Shown here one piece after another: positions 17,404 to 26,053 of a stretch of DNA of 61,919 bases. The translations under genes and the position numbers were made by a program. A model generated the notes under the pieces. It ran no database searches, was not told where the DNA came from, and saw only the letters and a program-made list of their open reading frames with translations. Numbering within the stretch: the stretch's first letter is position 1; each line of letters begins with the position of its first letter. The DNA is from Bacillota bacterium (lineage in GTDB: Bacteria > Bacillota > Clostridia > Lachnospirales > Lachnospiraceae): the NCBI GenBank assembly GCA_023418475.1, contig JAEZZO010000045.1:1-61919 (forward strand), given 5' to 3'.

Positions 17404-19306
17404 GGATGTGGTTTTCAAGAATTTAAAAGGAAGCTTTCGAAAATATCTGGCATATTTTTTATCGTGCTCTTTTTCTATCCTGTTGTTTTTTATGTATTCA
17501 ACCCTGATTATGAATAAAGTGCTGATGGAAAGAGATGATACGGATGTGCTCTCCTATGTTTTCCCAATAACCATGGTCTCCATTGCATTGTTTTCGATTT
17601 TTTTTATTAATTATGCCCATTCTGCATTTATGAAAGGAAGAAACAAGGAATTCGGAATTTATATCAGTCTCGGCGTAACAAGCAAAGAGCTTAGAAAGCT
17701 GATTAATATGGAAAGTATGATTATTGGTTCCGTTGCAATTATAATTGGTACCGGTGTGGGAGCATTGTTTTCAAGACTGTTTCAAATGGTCATCCTTAGT
17801 TTACTTTCTATTAACGATATTAGATTTTATCTGGATTATCGACCGTTTTTATTGACTTTTATCGTGTTTTTCTTTATTTTTACTACTGTATTAGGAAGAA
17901 CCTCCATCCGTATGAGTAAGGTTGATATCTCAAGTCTGCTTCGTGAAGCAAGAAGGACGGAGGGAAAGGATTATACCAGGAAAGACCTGCTTTTTGGAGG
18001 CCTTGGGTTTTCTATTATGGCTTTTTCGATTGTATTTCTTGTGTATATATCCGGTCATGATGATTTAAATTCTAATCCGATTGTGCTGATGAGTTACATG
18101 TTAACCGCATTTCTTGGAGTATATCTTACATTATCAAATGGGGGTAATCTGTTAATCCATTTCCTAAAGAGAGGCAGTTGTTACTATAAAAATATGCTTT
18201 CCATTACAGAACTGCATTACAAGTTTAATCAGAACAGGAAGATTATCTTTATTCTCAGTGTGCTTAGTACTATGACAATCTTTCTGGTTGCATCACCATT
18301 TTCTTTATTCAGCCTGAGTGAGACACTTGCCGAGATGGCAAAAAACCATCTGGAATATACGGAAACGAGAAATATTAACAGTCTTTCTGTGAAAGCGCTT
18401 GAGAAGATATTGGATGATCAGAAGGTTAAAAGCAGCCGTACGATCCGGTTTATCTATCTGAGTACAAAGAAAAATTCCAATGCGCTTACCGGCTGCGTAC
18501 CGGTCATGTCAGCAAAGGAATATAATAAACTGACCGGAGGTAACATAGAGCTATCCGAAGGTGAGGCATTGAATTACATCATAGATTGGTATCCCGGCAA
18601 TTATGGTATCGAGCCGGGTAGTATCCATGAGCTATACAACGGATCAGCGGCCTACAGTTTTCGCTTTCAAGATTCCCGCAGAGGAAATTGGATTGCTGAA
18701 AAAGCAACCTTTGGCTCCTCCTGTGTAGTAATTATTAATGATGTGGATTATACGAAGATAGCGGATAAAATAACGGATCAGAATGTGGGTTATTATCATT
18801 TAATTAATTTTAAAAACTGGAAAAAGAGCCGTGATGTTGTAATAAAACTTCGGGCTGCCCTTGGTGACAGTGAATTGAAAACAGTATATATTTATGATAC
18901 CTATGAGCAGCTGCGAAGCGGTTATTCCGTGTTTCTGTTTGCTTCCACCGTAATGGGCATCATGTTCTTTGTGGCAGGCGGAAGTGTGCTATACTTCAAG
19001 CAGTTTACAGAGCTTTCCGAGGCGAAGGCTACTTTTCGAAAATTGTTCAAAATAGGAATTACCGATAAGGAAATGCGCAATATTATTGGTAAGGAGCTGT
19101 TTGTTGTATTTTTCCTGCCGCTGCTGTTTGGAACCTTTCTTGGTGTGTCTTTAATTTATCTTATGACCCATATCGTAGGGGGCGAGGCAATTATTGGAGA
19201 ATTTATGCAAAATGCCATGATGGTGGTGGTTATTTATTTTATTTCCCAGGGAGCATTTTATCTGATAACCAAAAACAGGTACATTGCTGAAATTGTTAAG
19301 GGGTAA
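17393..19306 (+). CDS. BceB-like ABC permease
   Basis: This 637-residue permease has the BceB layout: about ten TMs, with a large extracytoplasmic domain (about residues 310-505) between the seventh and eighth helices, and two FtsX-type cores. The start is the ATG at 17393, eight bases after AGGAGG; the earlier GTG at 17384 lies inside that site. It completes a regulator-kinase-ATPase-permease set in one direction. The drug range cannot be read from sequence. Confidence 0.9.
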   Translation: MTFKDVVFKNLKGSFRKYLAYFLSCSFSILLFFMYSTLIMNKVLMERDDTDVLSYVFPITMVSIALFSIFFINYAHSAFMKGRNKEFGIYISLGVTSKELRKLINMESMIIGSVAIIIGTGVGALFSRLFQMVILSLLSINDIRFYLDYRPFLLTFIVFFFIFTTVLGRTSIRMSKVDISSLLREARRTEGKDYTRKDLLFGGLGFSIMAFSIVFLVYISGHDDLNSNPIVLMSYMLTAFLGVYLTLSNGGNLLIHFLKRGSCYYKNMLSITELHYKFNQNRKIIFILSVLSTMTIFLVASPFSLFSLSETLAEMAKNHLEYTETRNINSLSVKALEKILDDQKVKSSRTIRFIYLSTKKNSNALTGCVPVMSAKEYNKLTGGNIELSEGEALNYIIDWYPGNYGIEPGSIHELYNGSAAYSFRFQDSRRGNWIAEKATFGSSCVVIINDVDYTKIADKITDQNVGYYHLINFKNWKKSRDVVIKLRAALGDSELKTVYIYDTYEQLRSGYSVFLFASTVMGIMFFVAGGSVLYFKQFTELSEAKATFRKLFKIGITDKEMRNIIGKELFVVFFLPLLFGTFLGVSLIYLMTHIVGGEAIIGEFMQNAMMVVVIYFISQGAFYLITKNRYIAEIVKG

Positions 19307-19330
19307 GCGCTATTAAAATAAAGAAAAAGA

Positions 19331-19360
19331 ATGACAAAATATGGTATAATATGATACAAT
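19331..19360 (+). promoter_or_regulatory. Candidate promoter of the diguanylate cyclase gene
   Basis: ATGACA at 19331-19336 and TACAAT at 19355-19360, 18 bases apart. A competing TATAAT lies at 19345-19350. Confidence 0.4.
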
Positions 19361-19457
19361 GATCATTAAATATAAATACAAACCTTCTGGATAAAACAAC
19401 TTAGTAAGAACTAATATAGAATAAGCAGATGTATAGAAGGAACAGCAACACAATCAG

Positions 19458-20726
19458 GTGTTTGGAAGAAAAAGCAGAATTCAGGTGATAGGATTGCTAT
19501 ATAGCTCATGCAAACAATTGAAGAACTTTTTGAGATTACCGGTATTAGAGCGTGAACAGGAAGATTTTTACCAAAGGATTGACAGGGCGAATTTAATAAG
19601 CGGTCGTATAACTGCGCTGGCATTTATAATCATTGAACTTCTGCTTTCTGCTGGAATGATAGCTGTCAAAAGAGATAGAATGCTGGTAAGACCGTATTGC
19701 TATTATTCCTTGCTATATATTACTATTATAATTGGGATGATAATTTTCTTGTTTTTATTTAACAGGCTGGAAAAAAACATTCCGGGATTTCATAAGGCAA
19801 TTCATATTACAGGATTTCTATTTATGGAATTTATCTTATCCTGTTGTGCAGTAATTTCCCTATTAGACCAGTTAACCAATGGAGAGATAATAATCTATGC
19901 AGTTGCGGTAATAGCAATTGCCGTAACACCGTTATACCGGCCATTGGATTTATTCCTGTCCTATATGCTCATACATATTCCTTTTTTGCTACTCCTGCCA
20001 TATTTTAATACTTCAGGAAAGCATCTATATGGTGAATGTGTAAATAGTACCGCGATCGTTATGATTTCCTGGGCAATTTCATTTATGAGATACAAATACA
20101 GAATTGAGGATTATCTGAATAGAAAAAAACTTCAGGAGAAGACAAAGGAATTGGAAAGCGTAAATCAGATGCTGGAGGAGACTAATCAGAAGCTGCAGCA
20201 GGCAAATAAAAAGCTGGAGATATTATCACATACGGATAGTCTGACAGGTATTTCAAACCGTTCTGTATTTGACAAAATTCTGCAAAAGGAGTGGGAACGC
20301 TGTAAAGAAAGCAGGTGTTGTCTGTCCCTGATTATGATAGATATTGATTTTTTTAAATTATATAACGATCACTATGGGCATCAAGCCGGAGATTTGTGCC
20401 TTCGTCAGGTGGCCGAAACTATTTCGGAATGTGTGGAGCATGAATTTGCTACAGTAGCAAGATATGGAGGGGAGGAGTTTGCCGTAATTCTTCCTTCCAT
20501 TGATCAAAAGAAGGCACTTATGCTGGCAGAAGGTATTCGAGCCGGTGTTGAGAAAAAGAATATTGTGCATGGCTATTCTTCGACTGCAGATTGCGTAACG
20601 ATCAGTTTAGGAGTAAATGCGATAATTCCTTCGGAAGAACAAACACTAGAAATATTCATTAAATCTGCTGATATGGCGTTATATCAAGTCAAGAACAAGA
20701 GCCGTAATAAAGTTTTAGGAGTATAA
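19458..20726 (+). CDS. Membrane diguanylate cyclase (GGDEF)
   Basis: The 422-residue protein makes cyclic di-GMP. It has about six TMs over residues 45-215, a coiled-coil linker (LESVNQMLEETNQKLQQAN) and a C-terminal GGDEF domain with SLTGISNRSVFD and GGEEF at 337-341, an active-type signature. The inhibitory I-site is missing: the RxxD position reads HEFA. The start is uncertain. GTG at 19458 has only a weak ribosome site; a TTG about 12 codons later follows AGGTGATAGGA. It lies alone between the Bce-like module and a convergent exporter gene. Confidence 0.88.
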   Translation: MFGRKSRIQVIGLLYSSCKQLKNFLRLPVLEREQEDFYQRIDRANLISGRITALAFIIIELLLSAGMIAVKRDRMLVRPYCYYSLLYITIIIGMIIFLFLFNRLEKNIPGFHKAIHITGFLFMEFILSCCAVISLLDQLTNGEIIIYAVAVIAIAVTPLYRPLDLFLSYMLIHIPFLLLLPYFNTSGKHLYGECVNSTAIVMISWAISFMRYKYRIEDYLNRKKLQEKTKELESVNQMLEETNQKLQQANKKLEILSHTDSLTGISNRSVFDKILQKEWERCKESRCCLSLIMIDIDFFKLYNDHYGHQAGDLCLRQVAETISECVEHEFATVARYGGEEFAVILPSIDQKKALMLAEGIRAGVEKKNIVHGYSSTADCVTISLGVNAIIPSEEQTLEIFIKSADMALYQVKNKSRNKVLGV

Positions 20727-20776
20727 AGGAATAGGAAAGCTGGATCTTTCTTACCGTAATTAACTCATAATACAGA

Positions 20777-20828
20777 TAATACCCTGCCTGACAGACAAAG
20801 CTTAAGATGCCTGACCGGTAGGGTATTA
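20777..20828. terminator. Bidirectional terminator between convergent genes
   Basis: TAATACCCT at 20777-20785 pairs with AGGGTATTA at 20820-20828, with further pairing inside. A T-rich stretch follows. It serves the cyclase gene (+) and the exporter gene (-). Confidence 0.6.
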
Positions 20829-20843
20829 TTACTTAATTTTCGT

Positions 20844-22274
20844 TTATTTGTTCTTAGCCTGTCTGATTTTATATAAACGGAAGGCTGTAAGGATGGCCCC
20901 AACGCTGCAGGTCACAGCCGAAGCCAGATAAGCTCCCCGCATACCATAAACAAAGGCATCATCCCGGCCGCTAATATAGGTAGAGACCTGATAACCAATT
21001 TTACTGCTCATCAGAGAATATAAGATCAGAATAGAAAGTGAAGTTCCTGAAATCATACCGAGATTTCTTATTAATGCATTTACACTTCCGGCTATCCCAA
21101 GCATATTCCGTGGTGAATTCGACATGATGAGGGAAGTATTCGGTGATTGAAATAAAGCGTTTCCTGCAGACATGATTATAGTAAAGATAATCAGGGAAAG
21201 CAGGGAAGAGCTTTCATTCAGGGTGGACATCAGGAAAAGTCCCGTACTGGTACCGAGCAGCCCGACAAAGGTCAAAAGCTCAGATCCGATTTTGTCTGAT
21301 AAATTACCGCTTATGGGGGCAATCACTGCCATAACAAATGGATAGACAATCATAATAATTCCGGTAGCGGAGGGTGAATATTTTAAAACATTCTGCAGGT
21401 AGAAGGGCTGAATAATCATAGTACTGCTTATGGATATAAACGAAATAAACGCACAAAAAATACTTAATGAAAACAAGTGATTTTGAAAAAGATTTAATTG
21501 CAATAGCGGGTACTCTGTCTTTTTTTCTATTATTATAAAAGCTATGAAAGACAGGATGGAAATCGAAAAGCCAATTAGAATAAAGGGAGATCCATAACCA
21601 TAATCACTTGCCATATTCAATGTGTAAAACAAGGAGATAATGGAGAGGGCAAATAATATAGCACCTTTGCTATCCAGAGTTTCCGATACATCCTTATTGG
21701 ACTTGGGAAGAATTTTAAGTGCCATCAAAAATACAAAAATACCGATCGGTACATTGATTAAAAAGATATCATTCCAGTTGAAATGAGAAATAAGAAATCC
21801 TCCGATCGGAGGTCCTGCCATGGAACCAAGTGCGACAAAGGTTCCGGAGATCCCAAGCGCCTTCCCTCTCTCATTGCTTGGAAATACCTGAGTAATAATT
21901 CCCTGGTTATTTGCCATGGTAGCCGCAGCACCGATAGCCTGGACTGTTCGGGAGATGATTAATAAGATAAGCGAATTTGAAATGCCGCATAATAAGGAGC
22001 CAATGGTAAAAATAACAATACCGTAATGGAAAACTTTTGTTTTGCCCTTTGTGTCACCAAGCCGGCCAAATACTAAAATAGAGGCAGAGATTACAATCAG
22101 GTAGGAGGAAACAACCCAAGCAATAGCTTCTGTGCTGACAGAGAGCTTTTCTGCCATAGTCGGCAGGGCAACATTCACGATACTTCCATCCAAAGTAGCC
22201 ATAAAAGTCATTAAGACGACATTAAATAAGATTAGCATTCGATTCTTATAAACCTTTTCATTGTTCTGTTGCAT
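20844..22274 (-). CDS. DHA2-family (14-TM) MFS drug exporter
   Basis: The 476-residue proton-driven multidrug exporter resembles EmrB/QacA. Motifs include DGSIVNVALP in TM1 (acidic D1 motif) and motif A GRLGDTKGKTK; the length and hydrophobic pattern fit 14 TMs. AAAGGA is six bases before the ATG. The gene stands alone, and the promoter region carries a dyad and a direct repeat that could bind a local repressor, but no regulator gene lies next to it. Confidence 0.9.
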   Translation of the reverse strand: MQQNNEKVYKNRMLILFNVVLMTFMATLDGSIVNVALPTMAEKLSVSTEAIAWVVSSYLIVISASILVFGRLGDTKGKTKVFHYGIVIFTIGSLLCGISNSLILLIISRTVQAIGAAATMANNQGIITQVFPSNERGKALGISGTFVALGSMAGPPIGGFLISHFNWNDIFLINVPIGIFVFLMALKILPKSNKDVSETLDSKGAILFALSIISLFYTLNMASDYGYGSPFILIGFSISILSFIAFIIIEKKTEYPLLQLNLFQNHLFSLSIFCAFISFISISSTMIIQPFYLQNVLKYSPSATGIIMIVYPFVMAVIAPISGNLSDKIGSELLTFVGLLGTSTGLFLMSTLNESSSLLSLIIFTIIMSAGNALFQSPNTSLIMSNSPRNMLGIAGSVNALIRNLGMISGTSLSILILYSLMSSKIGYQVSTYISGRDDAFVYGMRGAYLASAVTCSVGAILTAFRLYKIRQAKNK

Positions 22275-22301
22275 AAAATATCCTTTCGTATGTCAATTTC
22301 T

Positions 22302-22349
22302 TATGTCTATAACATAGATAAATTATAATCATAAGGTAGATTATAATCA
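22302..22349 (-). promoter_or_regulatory. Candidate operator and promoter region of the exporter gene
   Basis: On the plus strand, TATGT / ACATA arms (22302-22306 and 22312-22316) form a short dyad, and ATTATAATCA is directly repeated at 22322-22331 and 22340-22349. Read on the minus strand each repeat supplies a TATAAT box. Confidence 0.35.
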
Positions 22350-22542
22350 CAATAAGTGAATTCTATAACTATTTTATAGCCTCGTCAAGATATATAAAAT
22401 ATTAGGAGCTGTGAACAGTAGCACAATAGAAAAGGTTTGAAGTTGTATTTTTTGTAAAATATGCAGTATATCGCGAGTAATTTAAGAGATACTACTATAG
22501 AATAGGCAGTAAGAATAGAAATAATAAGGAAGGAGCGGACTC

Positions 22543-22707
22543 TTGAGCAAACAATCTAATCAAAGATACAGGAAAGAAATAGAGAAAGAAAATTCGGTGA
22601 ACGTTAATAAACAGGAGAGTTCTTCTGGCAGCTCTGTTGGAGGTAAAAATGACAGAAATAAGATCAACAGGGAATTCACTGATACAACAGATAATATGAA
22701 TCATTGA
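22543..22707 (+). CDS. Small Ser/Asn/Gly-rich hydrophilic protein (54 residues)
   Basis: TTG start seven bases after GGAG, 54 codons, TGA stop, then an intrinsic terminator. The sequence is basic at the N terminus (QRYRKEIEKEN), then SSSGSSVGG and a polar tail. It has no TM, Cys or known domain. The size, composition and terminator recall small spore or stress proteins of Clostridia, but I do not recognise the family. It resembles in style the 57-residue protein at 24230. Confidence 0.6.
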   Translation: MSKQSNQRYRKEIEKENSVNVNKQESSSGSSVGGKNDRNKINREFTDTTDNMNH

Positions 22708-22712
22708 GCATT

Positions 22713-22752
22713 AAAATCCCTAAAATAGCAAAAGAGCTGTTTCAGGGATTTT
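22713..22752 (+). terminator. Intrinsic terminator of the small 54-residue gene
   Basis: AAAATCCCT at 22713-22721 pairs with AGGGATTTT at 22744-22752; the stem itself ends in T residues. Confidence 0.65.
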
Positions 22753-22860
22753 ATATATGTTTACTTTAAGTATATTACGAAATACTAAATGCCTTTAAAA
22801 TACATCTTTTACGCTGCATATAATTTCATTATGTATTGATTAACTATTATGAAATTCGAA

Positions 22861-23184
22861 TTAATACTTTCTATGATGGTGCCTATTATGATGGTGTTCC
22901 GGATAGACTGGTTTTATAGTAATCTGTTCTTGCGCTAAATCTATCGGATTTTCAATTGTTTTTTCTGACAGATCAAGTTTTTGAGGCTTTTTTGTAATTT
23001 CATCCTTCGGGGTTATATTTTTTTCCTTTGTGACTGTTTTTCTTGTGTCAATAATTAAACCCAGTAGCAGACCAATCAGAAAGAATATGACCACTACTGA
23101 GATAAACAGGATTAAAAAATAATCACTGCCATTAAGATCTTCCAGCATCGGCAGGCGTAAAATTGCCGAAAAAATTACCATCAT
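22861..23184 (-). CDS. Small single-TM protein with His-rich tail
   Basis: The 107-residue protein has one TM (about 18-45, FLILFISVVVIFFLIGLLLG), a charged middle part and a His-rich end (EHHHNRHHHRKY) that could bind metal. I chose the ATG at 23184 because AGGGGG lies six bases upstream; an earlier TTG at 23202 precedes that site. Family not recognised. It is divergent from the DUF3298 gene. Confidence 0.6.
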   Translation of the reverse strand: MMVIFSAILRLPMLEDLNGSDYFLILFISVVVIFFLIGLLLGLIIDTRKTVTKEKNITPKDEITKKPQKLDLSEKTIENPIDLAQEQITIKPVYPEHHHNRHHHRKY

Positions 23185-23498
23185 ATGACACCCCCTATAC
23201 AAATTACTTACTATTATATATGCATGTTACCTTGTCCTAGTTACCAGAAAATAAGAATATTTTATGTGAAAATAAATTATTTTATAAAAACTTGTATTAA
23301 AATCAGTATCTGCTCTAATTTGACAGTAAGATAGATGATTAATTTATATTCATGTTTTTACGGTTTATGCAATAAGCTGCTTTAGAAAATTAATAAGGTT
23401 TTTGATGCAACCTTTGTATTAAATTATAAGACAAGAATATCCCGTTATCGATAAGCATATGATGTGATATAAATACAAGATAAGAGGGTGAAGAACAG
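23185..23498 (+). promoter_or_regulatory. Divergent intergenic region with one good promoter
   Basis: TTGACA at 23320-23325 and TTTATA at 23343-23348 are 17 bases apart and point to the DUF3298 gene, giving a leader of about 140 bases. Nothing else stands out in this AT-rich stretch. Confidence 0.4.
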
Positions 23499-24182
23499 AT
23501 GCTCGCAAGTTATCAGATGATTGTCAGAGAAAATGTACTTAGACAGGACATGTATTATAAGAATAATAAGATTTTGGAGTATACCATTAAATATCCGCAG
23601 TTTATTTCCGATACGTATCAAACCCTGGCTGATAAATTAAATTCTCTGTACCGGACAAAGGCAGTAATGTATGAAAGATCTAATGTGAATAATCTGTATC
23701 AGATGGCCATGGTTGACTACGAATATTCTATAGCTAATAATTTTCCTGTTCATCAATATGAGGCATTTGTAACATATGTTGTAACCTATAATCAAGACTG
23801 TGCACTTAGCCTTTATTTTGATCAATATGAGTATACCGGAGGTGCACATGGAAATACTCTGCGATATTCGGATAACTGGAACTTACAGAGCAGCAGAAGG
23901 ATGGAGCTTTCAGATTTTTTCCCAGATAATGCGAATTACAAAGAATTTATTATACAGAATATTATAAAGCAAATTGAAAATCAGAATGCGAATGGAAATG
24001 GCATGTATTTTGATAATTACGAAAAACTTGTAGCGGATAACTTTAAAATAAATAATTTTTATTTAACGAAGGAGGGAGTTGTAATCTATTATCAACAATA
24101 TGATATTGCACCGTATGTTTCCGGATTACCGTCATTTACAATTCCCTACGGTCCGGGCGGAGCCATAATGCCAATGTGTTGA
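23499..24182 (+). CDS. DUF3298/DUF4163 (PdaC/RsiV-like) domain protein
   Basis: The 227-residue protein has a DUF4163-like N-terminal half and a DUF3298 C-terminal half with the typical YEYTGGAHGN, ELSDFF and IPYGPGG motifs. In relatives such as RsiV this extracytoplasmic fold binds lysozyme. Here there is no signal peptide or TM, so it should be cytoplasmic or released on mother-cell lysis; this is odd for the family. GAGGGTGA precedes the ATG. It appears to be a single gene. Confidence 0.8.
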   Translation: MLASYQMIVRENVLRQDMYYKNNKILEYTIKYPQFISDTYQTLADKLNSLYRTKAVMYERSNVNNLYQMAMVDYEYSIANNFPVHQYEAFVTYVVTYNQDCALSLYFDQYEYTGGAHGNTLRYSDNWNLQSSRRMELSDFFPDNANYKEFIIQNIIKQIENQNANGNGMYFDNYEKLVADNFKINNFYLTKEGVVIYYQQYDIAPYVSGLPSFTIPYGPGGAIMPMC

Positions 24183-24229
24183 AATCACCGTAGCTATGGG
24201 CGCCCGTTTCAGTGGGGTACTTAAATTGT

Positions 24230-24403
24230 TTATTCTCCTCCGGGGCCGCTTCGGGAAGGGCCATTGTCAGGTACCTGCGCGTGGCTATCCTTCATGGAGC
24301 CGCCCATAGAATTCCTGGAGCTTCCTGATGCAGTATTTTTATTGCTGCCTGAACTACTGGTTTTATTTCCTGAAGTATTCTTAAAGTTATTATTCTTTGC
24401 CAT
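24230..24403 (-). CDS. Small Ser/Asn/Gly-rich protein (57 residues)
   Basis: ATG start after AAAGGAG (seven-base spacing), 57 codons, TAA stop. The product is low-complexity and hydrophilic (KTSSSGSNKNTASGSS, then NGPSRSGPGGE). No known domain. It is similar in style to the 54-residue protein at 22543. Spore or matrix association is a guess. The excellent ribosome site makes it a likely real gene. Confidence 0.65.
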   Translation of the reverse strand: MAKNNNFKNTSGNKTSSSGSNKNTASGSSRNSMGGSMKDSHAQVPDNGPSRSGPGGE

Positions 24404-24581
24404 AATATTCTCCTTTCTGTAATTTATAGGACAAGTATATTATTCCAATATTGGATAGTATTATACAAAACGATAAGAGACATGTATTGATAGTACCGAC
24501 GACTGCTGAAAGGCAGATAAACTGTTATTAAACCAAGTAAAATAATAGATCAAATAGTAGAATAAAACACTAGACGAAAAG

Positions 24582-24618
24582 AATAGACCTGCAGGATAAA
24601 TTTCCATGCAGGTCTATT
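24582..24618 (-). terminator. Intrinsic terminator of the PrsA-like gene
   Basis: AATAGACCTGCA at 24582-24593 pairs with TGCAGGTCTATT at 24607-24618. On the minus strand the stem is followed by a T-rich run. It lies 50 bases past the stop at 24669. Confidence 0.7.
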
Positions 24619-24668
24619 ATGATAAGGTTTATGCAACACAAATAAGGTACTGTTACAGATAAATAATT

Positions 24669-25766
24669 CTATTCGGGAAGAGTAATACTGCCGATCTTTA
24701 AGGCACCCAAAGCCTTCTGGTGTAAGGAGTAGGTGTACTTTTCCTTGATCTTCTCGTATTCCTTGTTAAATGCGGTATCCTCAGCATTTGTTATGGCATT
24801 CTTAACGGCGGTATCATAACTTTCGGTGGAATTATTGTTCTTCATTCGAACGACATAATATCCGGTGGTGTCTTCATAAATATCACTGATTTGTCCGTTG
24901 CTCATTCCCATCATCATTTTCTTCAAATTATCGGAATATGCTGTGCTTTTCGTTGTAAAATTAGTATCCTTATATTTCAAATCCGTCTCTTTTGCCGGTA
25001 TCAGCTTGGACCAGTCCTCCGTAGTTTTTGCTTTTTCGGCGAGATCTTTCAGCTTATTATATGCAGTTGCTTTCTTATCTGCACTCAGATCGGTTGTTTT
25101 GCCTTTATCGTCCGTAGACTGAGTGGAAATATACAGAAGCTCCACATCGTATTGTCTATAATCGTCATAGGAAATACCCGCTTTGATTTTATCCTTGTCA
25201 ATTTTTAGAGCATCAATTTTATCCTGACGGTAAAGATCTACCAGCGTAGTTTTTGAAATTACTTTCGTTAAATATTTCTTTGTAAAATGATTTTTTGCAA
25301 TAACCGGTTTAGGATACGTTTCCTTAAGCAGTTTATCAACGTTTGTACTGATGGATTTTTTCTGCTCCTCCGTTAATTTATAACCATCTTTAACTGCTTC
25401 CTTATAGAGAATTTCATAATAAATAGCTCTGCTTACCATATCATTCTTGGCAGCTTGTCCATACGTTATACCGGATTTTTCATCATAGGTCATATTCCAG
25501 GTGTTTGCCCCAAGCAGCTGTGCATAAGAGCTGTAACTGCTCTCAACATTATAGAAATAATAGGATACATCTCTGAGTTTATAATTCTTACCGTCAAGTG
25601 TAATCAGCGTGGGTTCGTAGAGCCGGTCAAAAATTAACCCTCCGATTAATGCAATAACCAAAACAACGGATACAATAATCCAGGGTTTTGATATACTTTT
25701 GATTGGCTTTTTACTGATTTTTTCTTTCTTTTCTTTTTTCGGTTTTAATTTTTTGGAATTATTCAC
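24669..25766 (-). CDS. Membrane-anchored PrsA/SurA-like foldase (peptidyl-prolyl isomerase family)
   Basis: The 365-residue protein has a very basic N terminus (KKLKPKKEKKEKISKK), one TM (about 30-48) and an extracytoplasmic part. That part contains a SurA_N-type helical region and, near 220-330, a parvulin-like segment ending in ISDIYEDTTGYYVVRMKN, a motif at the end of parvulin domains. It would help exported proteins fold at the outer face of the membrane. The isomerase core is weak, so it may be a chaperone only. Confidence 0.75.
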   Translation of the reverse strand: MNNSKKLKPKKEKKEKISKKPIKSISKPWIIVSVVLVIALIGGLIFDRLYEPTLITLDGKNYKLRDVSYYFYNVESSYSSYAQLLGANTWNMTYDEKSGITYGQAAKNDMVSRAIYYEILYKEAVKDGYKLTEEQKKSISTNVDKLLKETYPKPVIAKNHFTKKYLTKVISKTTLVDLYRQDKIDALKIDKDKIKAGISYDDYRQYDVELLYISTQSTDDKGKTTDLSADKKATAYNKLKDLAEKAKTTEDWSKLIPAKETDLKYKDTNFTTKSTAYSDNLKKMMMGMSNGQISDIYEDTTGYYVVRMKNNNSTESYDTAVKNAITNAEDTAFNKEYEKIKEKYTYSLHQKALGALKIGSITLPE

Positions 25767-25989
25767 TTCCTGCTACCTCCCTCGTATTCTCATAGATTCA
25801 TTTTAATCATTTTATTTTATAAGTCAATACACAAGCAGTCTGTTCACAAAATATACTTAAATCTATCTGTTTTTTGTCTGAATCAGAGATAGAATGTTTA
25901 TTTTTTCAATATAAGGTTATATTCTCCGATAAGGTTATGGTTCATTCCTCAATAAGATATTAGTATGGTTTTGGCATTGAAATCATACT

Positions 25990-26017
25990 TTGAAAACAGA
26001 GAAAAACATGATATAAT
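25990..26017 (+). promoter_or_regulatory. Promoter of the MoxR-DUF58-transglutaminase operon
   Basis: TTGAAA at 25990-25995 and TATAAT at 26012-26017 with a 16-base spacer, about 37 bases before the ATG. Confidence 0.65.
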
Positions 26018-26053
26018 GGACAATAAATTACAAAGATAGGAAGGGTATTACAG

